Notes under the pieces: model-generated
Databases searched by the model: none
Told to the model about the DNA's origin: nothing
Seen by the model: the letters and a program-made list of their open reading frames with translations, nothing else
Assembly: GCA_963931925.1 (NCBI GenBank)
Contig: OZ007569.1
Location: 29,985,112 to 30,049,111 of the forward strand
DNA from: Onchidella celtica
Taxonomy: Eukaryota; Mollusca; Gastropoda; Systellommatophora; Onchidiidae
DNA: 64,000 nt
Reading direction: 5' to 3'
Made by a program: the position numbers and the translations under genes
Shown: positions 1 through 9,075 of the stretch, piece after piece
How the letters are laid out: each line of letters opens with the position of its first letter
Numbering within the stretch: position 1 is the stretch's first letter

Positions 1-143
1 GAGAGAGAGGGGACGAGCGAGAGAGATAGAACAGGGAGACAGAGAGATATACAGAGAGAAGGACACACGGACAGAATAGGATAGAGAGACAGACAGAGAC
101 AGAGATTGGGGGACAGAGAGATATAGAGAGAGGGGGAGAGGGG

Positions 144-228
<85 letters not shown>
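1..228. repeat. (GA)n-rich microsatellite
   Basis: Purine-only tract, pure (GA)n from about 150. Bases 229-563 after it show no gene, only a short (ATA)n. Confidence 0.95.
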
Positions 229-229
<1 letters not shown>

Positions 230-563
230 TATGTGACAGTAAGTAACAAGTTTTGAAACAGAAAATCCCAGGAAAAAGCAGTAGCTTAAACGAAACAGCC
301 AAAAACCACATGGGTGTTGTCCCACTTTAACACCAGAACCTTTTCTACAGACATTTCGTAAGGGCATTGGAGATGTCGGAATCCTGTACACTAGAGTAAC
401 AATGAAGATAATAGTAATAATAATAATAATAGTTCGTCCATCAGGTATGATGATGACCTTAACAACACCAGAGGAATAAAGAACAGAAATTGTTGAGAAT
501 TTCAACACATGGACAATAAAGAGAACTAAAGGACACAGAGGACAGAGTGGAAAGACTGTTCTT

Positions 564-1884
564 TCATGACTTATGGCTTCTCATGTGACTGATAAGTCCT
601 ATTTTTGCCCTACAGACCCTTCCGCATAAATGACAAGAGTGCTCCGTTGGTTCAGTACCACTGGGCCTTTTCTTGCGCCGTTCTCTTTTTTTGATAGCCT
701 GCTGGACTCTGTCAGCTTCCCATGCTTTGCTGCCTCTGGTAAGGGCCGCCCTCCAATTTGCACGATCAAGCGAGAGCTTTTCCCACTCACTCACATCAAT
801 GGCAAAGGCCTTCAGTGATTGCTTGAGAGTGTCTTTGTAACGTCTCTTTGGGGCCCCAACATTCCTCGTTCCATTGGAGAGCTCAGAGAAGAAGATTTGC
901 TTAGGGAGTCTGGAGTCGGGCATTCTGACAACATGTCCTGCCCAACGTAGCTGAATTTTTTTCAGGTGGCAGAAGATGCTCAATTCCTTGGCACGATTGA
1001 GGACCTCAGTGTCTGGAATTTTATCCTGCCATTTGATCCTTAGGATCTTTCTAAGGCAGGCCAGATGAAAGTGATTTAGCTTTCTGGCATGCGATTGGTA
1101 CACTGTCCAGGTTTCAGCCCCATAGAGTAGGGTGGGAAGGACCACAGCATTGTACACTTTCAGCTTAGTGTCTGTGCGAATGCCGGCGACATCCCCTACT
1201 CTCTTTCGAAGCCTGCCAAATGCAGAGCTGGCTTTGCTGATTCTTGAGAGAATTTCAGTATCAACACGAGCCGCGGAAGACAGTGTACTGCCAAGATAGG
1301 TGAAGTTCTCCGACACCTTCAGAAGACTGTCATGGACTTTGATATTTGGGGTCACAGGATACTTGTCGTCTGGAGTAGGCTGATGGAGCACTTCCGTCTT
1401 CTTTGTGCTTATTGTGAGGCCAAAGTTGTCACAGGCACTAGAGAACTTATCAACACAGTTTTGCATGCTATCCTCATCGTGTGCCAGAAGTGCACAATCA
1501 TCAGCAAATAGTAGGTCACAGACTTAAGTACTTTTGGTTTTGGTTTTTGCCTGAAGTCTCCTGAGGTTGAATAGACTGCCATCAGTTCGGTACTTGATGC
1601 TTACCCCTTGAAAAGGAGAGCTAAAGGCTTCTTGTAGCATTGCAGAGAGCATGATGCTGAACAGAGTTGGGGCTAAGACACAACCCTGTTTTACCCCATT
1701 TGTGACAGCAAAGGGCTCTGAAACACTGCCGTTGCTTTTGACTGCAGCTTGCATGCCATCATGAAACTGGCGCACTATTGTGATGAATTCGGGTGGACAC
1801 CCAAACTTCGCCAAGATTTTCCAGAGGCCTTCACGACACACTGTGTCAAATGCTTTTGTGAGGTCAACAATGAAGATATTCCAC
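564..1884 (-). pseudogene. Reverse transcriptase ORF fragment, one in-frame stop
   Basis: One continuous frame encodes the palm motifs and C terminus of a LINE polymerase, interrupted by a TAA at 1526-1524 between the AKTKTK block and the catalytic LLFADD motif. Both sides stay in the same frame, so this is a nonsense or small in-frame lesion, not a frameshift. There is no start codon and no endonuclease. The terminal finger has spacing CxxC...HxxxH, whereas the two other LINEs in the window end HxxxC. Not expected to be functional. Confidence 0.85.
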
Positions 1885-1888
1885 GTTA
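564..1888 (-). mobile_element. 5'-truncated non-LTR retrotransposon (LINE), family 3
   Basis: Fragment of an endonuclease/reverse-transcriptase LINE lying in the eag intron on the same strand as the channel. Recognisable sequence starts at the reverse transcriptase motif FIVDLTKAFDTV (about 1884-1842), continues through NGVKQGCVLAPTLF and, after one in-frame stop, LLFADD, then the C-terminal region with TLLYGAETWT and RLRWAGH-like blocks (here QLRWAGHVVRM), and ends in a Cys/His finger (CHLCGRVCRAKIGLISHMRS then H). The whole endonuclease and fingers of the polymerase are missing, as expected from incomplete reverse transcription. The sequence is clearly distinct from the two other LINEs in the window. 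Clade not determined; the RTE and related endonuclease-bearing clades are the likely place. Confidence 0.88.
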
Positions 1889-1943
1889 AAAGATTAAACT
1901 ATCCAGGCAATGAGTCAATAAGTTACAAGAGAAAGGAGAGGCA

Positions 1944-2225
1944 ATGACAGGAAAAGACAGAGAGATTTTACAGAATGGCCATCATCATTTTGGGTTAATA
2001 CAAGATTATCAGACATATGCAAGCCCAGTGGGCATATCAAAGATCCAATGGGACATAGTCATTAGGCATATCCAAGGCTATGGGCGCATACAAAATCATT
2101 GGGGCATATCCAAGACCATCGCATATATAAAATTATTGGGCATATCCATGGTGATTGTGCATGTTCATGGTCACTGGGCGTATCCACGATTATATCCAAG
2201 ATAAATGGCCATATCTACGGTTGGG
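1944..2225. repeat. Degenerate tandem repeat, about 26-bp unit
   Basis: Repeated ATTGGGCATATCCAAGA-type units, about eight, with variants such as GGGCGCATAC and GGCGTATCC. Confidence 0.6.
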
Positions 2226-2317
2226 GTTCGCGGCACCTTTGGAAGATGTGCACCAGCATTGAGCTGTGAGGATGTCTGTTTGCTTCCACAGCCCAAATAG
2301 ATAAATAAAAATCATAA

Positions 2318-2382
2318 ATTAAATAGATAGATAGGTAGATAGATAGACAAATAGATAAATAGATAGATAGATAGATAGATAA
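2318..2382. repeat. (GATA)n microsatellite
   Basis: TAGATAGATAGG-type repeats beside the S2-S3 exon. Confidence 0.9.
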
Positions 2383-2492
2383 TGTCTTGCCCTCCCCAAC
2401 CTTTGCTGGAAGCGCCCACTCGTCCCCCTCCATCCCCACCTCCACAAGGGCCACCCATTATTGTCTACGCCCCTGACTCGCTGGCCACTTAC

Positions 2493-2720
2493 GTCATCAA
2501 CATACTGGAATGCATTGAACACGTCATAAGGTAGGCAGGACAGGAGATCGATGACGAACCAGCTCTTGAGATAATTCATACGGATTATCCTAGGGTCAGA
2601 GATGACCTCGCCACTGGGACCCACGAAGGTCGTGTGGAAATTGAGGACGATGTCGACGAAAAAGACGACGTCAACCATGCTGTCGATGACGAGGAGCGGA
2701 AGCTGGTCCATGCTCTTCAC
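2493..2720 (-). CDS. eag: EAG-type K+ channel, S2-S3 exon
   Basis: Exon of 76 codons, phase 0 at both ends, after cttctcag and before gtaagt. It starts VKSMDQ and carries S2 ([20 protein letters not shown]), the [20 protein letters not shown] loop, and S3 ([20 protein letters not shown]), ending YVDD. The acidic residues of S2 and S3 that form the charge-transfer centre and the Mg2+-sensitive pocket of EAG channels are present. The next exon should carry the arginine-rich S4 sensor; it is not in the remaining 2.5 kb, which hold a LINE fragment and microsatellites, so the rest of the gene (S4, pore, CNBHD) lies beyond the left edge. Confidence 0.95.
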
Positions 2721-2756
2721 CTGAGAAGAGAAAAAAAAAGTCAGTAAGAATGTCGT

Positions 2757-2999
2757 CCCCTTAGAATGACAAGGTTCTAACTCTCTTCCATCAACTTTTG
2801 AGAAATTGATGATTGAAGTTTCATGTGCTCGTGGCTTCCAGAAATATGACTTTTTTCTGTTTAGTAATAATACCTACAGATTACACACCGAATCCGATCG
2901 ATACTTTGACAAACAATAGAGAAGGCTTGAAGAAGTAGTGTGTAGTGTGTAACTCAGTTCAGCCAAAAAGTGGAGATAGAACCTTGTCATCCTGAGAGG
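2757..2999. mobile_element. Small inverted-repeat element M1, copy 1
   Basis: 243-bp element whose ends are inverted: CCCCTTAGAATGACAAGGTT at the left and CCTCTCAGGATGACAAGGTT as reverse complement of the right. About 80% similar by eye to the copy at 13098-13339. Non-coding. It lies in the eag intron with its near end 36 bases upstream of the S2-S3 exon acceptor. Confidence 0.7.
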
Positions 3000-3035
3000 A
3001 CGATGTGTGTCGAAGGCAATCTCATTTCAAGTTGT

Positions 3036-3600
3036 CAATTTATAAGTTTTTCACCATGATACTTTTACAGTAGTGGCCTTTATTTAAACACCTTATGAAC
3101 TCAATTTCTTTCTTGACTGTAAACAAAGGAAAAAACAAATCCTCATTGAATGGACTGAACTGTCACCCAAATACGTTGTTGGGACATTCCTCCTCCCCTT
3201 GCTATCTCAGGTGTCTTCAATTCCTCTCTCATTTTAATTTGTGATTTGATAAGTTTTTCACCATGATACTTCTACAATGGCCTTTATTTAAACAGTTTAT
3301 GAAAGACAGTTTCTTTCTTGACTGTAACAAATGAAAAAAGAAATCCTCATCAATTGGAGTGATTTATTACCGAAAATATGTTGTTGGGATATTCCTCCGG
3401 TGGCGATCTCAGATGTCTCCAATTCCTCTCTCATTTTAATTTCTCATAAACAATTTTTCATCATTATAATTTTACACTAGTCATTATGTCATCAATTTAT
3501 GAAATTCAGTTTCTTTCTTGACTGCAAACAAATGGAAGAAGAAATCCTCATTTCAGTGGATTGATTCAGTACCCAAATAATGTTGTTGGGAAGGCCAAAA
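3036..3600. repeat. About 205-bp tandem repeat, three copies
   Basis: AAGTTTTTCACCATGATAC (3041, 3248; variant 3451), TTTCTTTCTTGACTG and ATTCCTCTCTCATTTTAATT recur. A related fragment lies near 46875. Bases 3601-3747 continue with degenerate sequence and hold no supported gene. Confidence 0.7.
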
Positions 3601-3747
3601 GCACTTTATTAAGTGTCAACAGAGTACATTCTGTCTCAGTTCTGCCTGAAATTCCTCTCTAATAAAATGCCTCCTCCTTTTTGCGGGGATTTGACCCTCC
3701 CCCCTCTCTCGGAGCCAGATTCGTCCAGTTTGAAAGCCACTGACTTA

Positions 3748-3953
3748 GGGGTGAAACAGACCCAGGCTGGTGCAGGCGCCAGACTGGTGGCTCGCGGCCC
3801 ATACATTTTTGCATCCACTAACACAAAAGGCACTGCCCACACTGCCTGTCTTGCCGCCATGTGAGCAGTGCCAATTATGATAGTGTGAAGCAAAATTTAC
3901 ATGCGACAAGCCACCATCCTGGCGCCTACATGGGCATTGGTCTGTTTCACCCT
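3748..3953. mobile_element. Foldback MITE beside eag exon donor
   Basis: 206-bp element with about 46-bp imperfect inverted ends (GGGGTGAAACAGACC left, AGGGTGAAACAGACC right as reverse complement, both continuing to GGCGCCAG and TGGTGGCT). TTA occurs on both sides (3745-3747, 3954-3956), consistent with a three-base TWA duplication as in Harbinger MITEs. The open frames across it are not supported as genes. Confidence 0.65.
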
Positions 3954-3964
3954 TTAGAACTCAC

Positions 3965-4132
3965 CTTGAAAGCAGCGTTGTAGGGAACCATGATGGCTGT
4001 ATAGAAGGTTAATATGAGGATCACCCAATCCCAGATGGTTTTGAAGAGGCAGTAGTGAAGGATGATGTGCGGGGGTGTCTTTGGCGCTTCTAGTCTGTAC
4101 TGAGGGAGGACATCTGCACTCAGGTTCATCAT
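3965..4132 (-). CDS. eag: EAG-type K+ channel, S1 exon
   Basis: Exon of 56 codons, phase 0 at both ends, after a ctctccag acceptor and before a gtgagt donor. It reads [20 protein letters not shown], then [20 protein letters not shown] and [12 protein letters not shown]. The DILPQYKxEAPKTPP block immediately before S1 is a signature of EAG channels; the following hydrophobic stretch with KTIWDW is transmembrane segment S1. It is separated from the linker exon by an 8.8-kb repeat-filled intron. A foldback element sits directly behind the donor, with its target-site TTA at intron positions +9 to +11. Confidence 0.94.
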
Positions 4133-4169
4133 CTGGAGAGATGGAGTCAGTGTAAGGAAATGTCATAGT

Positions 4170-4318
4170 TGGACACAGACAGACAGACAGGCAGATGGAT
4201 GGACGAACTCAAAGACAGACTGGAAAACAGACGGATAGATGAACGAAGAAACAGTCAGACAAATAGACAGATAGATAGACAAACAGACAGACACAGACAT
4301 ACAGACAGAAAGATAGAC

Positions 4319-4408
<90 letters not shown>

Positions 4409-4410
4409 TC
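4170..4410. repeat. GACA/GATA compound microsatellite
   Basis: GACA-rich then pure (GATA)n at 4316-4408. From 4411 to 5255 no gene or named repeat was recognised. Confidence 0.95.
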
Positions 4411-5255
4411 GAGTAGGGTGGATGGAAAGACGGCAGTGACACACACAGAAGGAAGACAGAGAGACAGACCGAATAACCAAGGAAAAAGAAATGAGACGCG
4501 GACAGTCAAATAAGCAGGGATTTATATAGTATTATGGTGTGATCTCCCACATTTATAAACCAGTTTCGTAGTCTCTTCCTTTTCTAGGTAAATTAATTCA
4601 CTATACCATATACTTCACAGACATGTTTGTGTGAAACACGTCTGACATTCCATGGAAAATAAGATTCTGGTCCGAATCGCTAGATCAGGGCTATTTATAT
4701 ACTATGAAAAAATAAAACAAACAACAAACAAATTCTTTAACCGTAGGGAATGATTTTCCACCCTGAAGCTCAACCTCATTTGTTTTTTTCAGTACTGTGA
4801 GTTGCCCAAGTAGAAAGCTAGAGATCGAATCAAATTACAGGAAATTTGAGTTTGAAGGGTTAATTTTCCTCGAAAATTACCGAATTGCTATGTCCCCGGG
4901 CTATGTATTTGCAGTGAAGATAAATAACCTCTTTCATTTCCCTCATTACCGAACAATTTTCTTGAAATTGTAAATTCCCGCGTTTTTTTTTTTGAAGGGC
5001 AAAATGCAACAACACGCTCATTAGGCCAAGGGTGGGCACGCTTTCAAGGAAAGTTATTTTTGAGATTTTGGCTAACGAGTGAATCGAAACGAGCATGAAA
5101 GTATAATTGTGAGTGGATCTACCGAAATCGGGCCTAAAGGTGAGAAATCAAATTCCTGAGAAAACTGCATTCAAAGTTGGAAACTTTTCCATGGAAATTG
5201 GGATTTGCTCACAAAATGAAAGATCAGCCATTTTTCTCTATTCAGTTAAATTATT

Positions 5256-5698
5256 TGGGAACTAGTTGAGGCACCCGGCATTATCCGGGTAAACCTGTGT
5301 ACCCACCGTTCTCTCTCTCTCTCTCTTCGGTCTAGGAAACTTCCCATATCCTAGAGCCTTAGTACACGCGCACCAGCACACAAGGCACTCATTTCTGGTA
5401 GGGATTTGCACTTTCGCTGTCTTTCAGTTTCAACTTCAAAACAAACATAATGCGCATGCGCAGCTTCAATGAAACCTTAAAATGGCGAACCATGACTCGA
5501 ACTAGATCTAAAATTGGGGAAACAATAAATTTCCAATAAAAAAAAACTACACCGATTTGAGACTTCTATTAAAAAAGATGCACCCTTACATTCATTCTGA
5601 TGCACCGTATAAAATTTGAAGTCTGAGTGTTGGGTGGTTCAGAAGCCTTTTGCAACGAAAAATCTCAAGTCCACAAATATATATAGTAGAGATGTCAA
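5256..5698 (+). mobile_element. Dispersed element, ACTAG...CCCGG family, copy 1
   Basis: Begins ACTAGTTGAGGCACCCGGCA then TTATCCGGGTAAACC and ends near ACAAATATATATAGTAGAGA. The start forms a short CCCGG/CCGGG hairpin. Similar starts at 44672 and, inverted, at 51243. Non-coding; class unknown. Confidence 0.5.
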
Positions 5699-6300
5699 TT
5701 CCCAACGCGGAATACGGTGTCCATTGTCGATTCAAGTGTGCATTGGAATGGTTAGATGGACTTGGGGGGCGTGAGGGTCTAGTCAGTTTGTATCAATGGG
5801 CGGTAGTCAGATTGACTAATTAGGCGAAAAGGGGCTGGGGTAGCATCGGCTACCGGAAAATGCGGTGGTAATTGGCGCTACCAAAATATTTTGCTTGAAA
5901 TCATCCGAGAAATATTTTGTTTTGATTTTTTTTTAACCCTTTGGAGACGGGGATCTAAAAAGACGTGACAAAAACTGATGAAGTGTTTACAAGAGCAGGG
6001 AGATCAGCCTTTGATATGTACAGATCCGTACATTTTATGAAACAAGCATTCCGATTGGCTGCACGACTAATTAGGACTTTTCCACCGCATAAAATTGGAC
6101 CGATCATCGGCCTTACCATCTTCTAAGGGTAGAAGAAGTATAAAAATTTCTCATTTAGGCCGATTTTGCCAGACTCACTCAAATATAATTATTATACCAG
6201 TAGTTTTTTCTTATTTCTCCTTTAAAGAAATTCTTCTTTTTTTTAACGGCAATTAAGAACAGGAACAATGTACAGATGAAAGCTAAACGAGCCGCAGTTG
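5699..6300. other. No feature recognised
   Basis: Mixed-composition intron sequence (eag linker-to-S1 intron) without a supportable ORF or repeat. Confidence 0.5.
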
Positions 6301-6485
6301 CAAACATAGAGGTCAACGAATTCTGTCACCGAGCCACTAGGCGCTTTAGGTGAGAAGAATTGCACTATATAATTTCAACAACTGCACATAGAGCCCACAT
6401 AGATTCGGTCCGTTTATATAGTGCAATTCTTCTCACCTAAAGCGCCTAGTGGCTCGGTGACAGAATTCGGTGGCCTTTATGTTTG
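6301..6485. mobile_element. Foldback element with 72-bp arms
   Basis: Arms 6301-6372 and 6414-6485 are inverted copies; the inner about 52 bp (from GAATTCTGTCACCGAGCC inward to TGCACTATATAA) match perfectly and the outer 20 have three mismatches. Spacer of 41 bp. No coding content. Confidence 0.75.
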
Positions 6486-7894
6486 TACCCTTAGGGTCAA
6501 GTAAACGCAGGTTCGTTGGATCATTATTACTTTGGCTTGAGTTAAGGGGCCTTGGTAATTTACATTATAAGCTGTAACTGAACAGTGAACACAACACAGT
6601 ATTTCTCTATTATTTGGCTTTGTAAGCAGACTACGCTCCCCGAACAACAGCCACTCATATTTTCTTGTCATAAGTGACTGCCCAATCTCAGAATCTAATG
6701 TGTGTAATTCGGCGATCTAGCGTTACAGACTAATAAATCAACCAGACTGGAAACACAAGCTTCGGGCCGTGTCGTTTTTTACGGAAGTTAATAAGATGCG
6801 GCCGTATAACCAACATGGCCGCCGCTCGGGAAATTCCGATTCTAGTTCTATCTGCAGTAGAAATTTCTTTGTATTTGTCAAGATTGGTTGTACATGTATT
6901 AATAATGCATTAACTTGCCTATCCTTTCATTTTATTGTCTACAGCTGCCTTTTTAAAAATTGTTATAAATGACGACCGTATGGACTTTTAGAGACCGCTG
7001 CATTGTAGCTATGCCGAAGCGTCGGTCGCAACCGTAAACCTAATGTGGCGGATGGTTCATGACCTTTCGCTGTTTTGTGACGTCACACAATGGGCTCATC
7101 CAGTCTGGGTATTTTATTAGTCTGTGGTCTAGCGTATAATTTGGGACGGACATCCCAATATGCTGGTAATCTCCAACACTAACTAAATACTTTTCTTTCA
7201 CGCTGTATAAATTACGTTCTTATGTTTGGAAAATAAAATAAAAATGACAAGGCAACACAAAACTGAAACAACAAAAGAAGAACAAAAACAACATACAAAA
7301 AAAAACAAAAAACAAGGTAAAAAAACAAAGATAACAAAAGCCTGAGAAGACATTTTTAAGCAGCTGATAATTACCAAAAAAATGTTAAACACATGGACTT
7401 TACAGAAGGCTAAATGTCAATTTACCATGCTCTGAGACAATTTGCTTCACTACTGTTATTATCTAGAGGTAAATATAAATCTGGACGGCAACTCTTTTCT
7501 GTTCCGGTCTTTTAAGTTAACATGCAAGAAATAATATAACTGCAGGTCTGCGGGCATTATTTACCTTAGGGGTCATTCATAAAGTACGTTAGGTCGGGAA
7601 GGGGTTTGCACCCACCCCGTGAAAAGCATAATGGGAGGGGAGGGGGGGGGTTGGGGCAGATGGGCTCTGATGAGCTTACATGAGGTTTTGATTTATGGTA
7701 ATTATGTAAAATGTTTTGTTTATTTTTGTTTGTTTGTTTTTTTTCCTTCAGGATATTGAGCGGTTGGATTATATAAAAATCTTGTCTCTGAAAGAGTCAA
7801 AAAGTGTATACAAAATACCATATAACGTCTAAAAACATCAAGGCTTTGTCATGGACATTCACCATTATTATGGTCGTACGCACCGAAGAAAGAG
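6486..7894. other. Intron sequence without gene
   Basis: Contains an A-rich tract (7210-7330) and a GGGGTCATTCATAAAGTACG motif at 7569, also seen near 15133, 41213 and inverted at 41690-41706. Short frames are not supported. Confidence 0.5.
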
Positions 7895-8020
7895 GGTTTG
7901 AATTTGAGTTTGAGTTTGAGTGTAACGGCGCGTCGGCACGATAACGGCCACTTTGCGCTTCTCATGGTTTTTTCTTTCTCTCTCTTTTGGGCTATATTTC
8001 AGCCCTCAGTTGCCTATAGG
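7895..8020 (+). repeat. Dispersed repeat R1, copy 1 (subtype A)
   Basis: GAGTTTGAGTTTGAG then ACGGCGCGTCGGCACGATAA, CGGCCACTTTGCGC and a GGGCT-ATATTTC-AGCCC hairpin. Confidence 0.65.
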
Positions 8021-8379
8021 TGAGGAAAGAGGGTGTCTAGGCCAAGCGGCATGAAGGAGGAGGAAACGGGAGAGAGTGAAAAAATCGAGAGCGTACATAC
8101 TTTTAGATGGCCCCCAAACGGTGGGGAAATTGCCAGCAATTAGCTGAACCTTTCCAGAAATGTGGGACCCAGGAAGGAAGGGTTTAATTTCATTAGCAGT
8201 TGTCAATGTCATTCTCTCGTGTCATGTCTCCAATGACAACAAAACAGCGCTGAAAGCCAAAATAAGACATGGAGTACCGTACAAAGTGCTGAGGGTTAGC
8301 GACTAGAAATGCGGCATGTCCATTTCCAAGGGTTATATCTGACAGAGGCATTTAACTCAACATGGGAGATTTGAATATT

Positions 8380-8620
8380 GAGTTTGAGTTTAAGTTTTAC
8401 GGCGCGTCGTCGCACGATAATGGCCACTCTGTGCCTTTCACAGTCTATTTGAGTTCTTTATCTATGTTTAGTATTCAGCGTTTCATCAATCTAAATTTCC
8501 TAAATAGACTTAAATAGATCGGTATAAATTTTATTACATTATAAATTCTCAATAGTTGTTTTGAAAAGAAAAGAGTTTTGTAAATGTGTATAAAAGTTTT
8601 TAAATCAAGTAGCAGATCTA
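8380..8620 (+). repeat. Dispersed repeat R1, copy 2 (subtype B, full length)
   Basis: GAGTTTGAGTTTAAG, ACGGCGCGTCGTCGCACGAT, GTATTCAGCGTTTCATCAAT, and a 3' part ending GAGTTTTGTAAATGTGTATA. Used as reference for the interrupted copy at 57.8/61.1 kb. Confidence 0.65.
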
Positions 8621-8893
8621 ATTGAAGAGTGTTTTTCCAAAACTGGGTAAGTCAAATTTTGCATGAGTTGGGGCCCATTTCAGATAGTCATTCAAAATTA
8701 GTGTAAGACGCGGTGTAAGTGTTCAAAGCAAGTTTTAACTGGACACTTACACTGCGTAGATAAAGACAGGACATGGCAAGTTTTAACTGAACATTTACAC
8801 CGTGTCCCACACAAATTTTAAATGAGTATCTGAAAGGGGAGATAACTCATACGAAATTTGACTTACCCAGTTTTGTAAAAACGCCCTTCAATT
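8620..8893. mobile_element. Foldback element with about 110-bp imperfect arms
   Basis: Left arm starts AATTGAAGAGTGTTTTTCC and continues AAAACTGGGTAAGTCAAATT; the right arm is its inverted copy (CCAGTTTTGTAAAAACGCCC...CTTCAATT). Shared blocks also include TTTCAGATA, GACRCGGTGTAA and CAAGTTTTAACTG. It starts where repeat R1 copy 2 ends. Confidence 0.65.
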
Positions 8894-8894
8894 G

Positions 8895-9075
8895 CTCTGG
8901 TCCAGAGCACCCGCTCCGCTATTTTTACGGACAATGACGTACAAACATTCTTTGCTTCTGTATAATTGTCCACAGCATCCGTTCCGCTTCGCATCTCACC
9001 GCCATAGAGGCAAAGACAATTTTTCATACGACATTTTCTGTAAAAAAGAGCGGAGCGGATGCTGTGGACAAGGCC
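8895..9075. repeat. Short inverted repeat beside the 8.6-kb foldback
   Basis: CACCCGCTCCGCTATTTTTAC near 8909 is inverted at about 9035-9065 (GTAAAAAAGAGCGGAGCGGA), and GTCCACAGCATCCGTTCCGC occurs as a third related copy near 8970. Unclassified. Confidence 0.45.
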
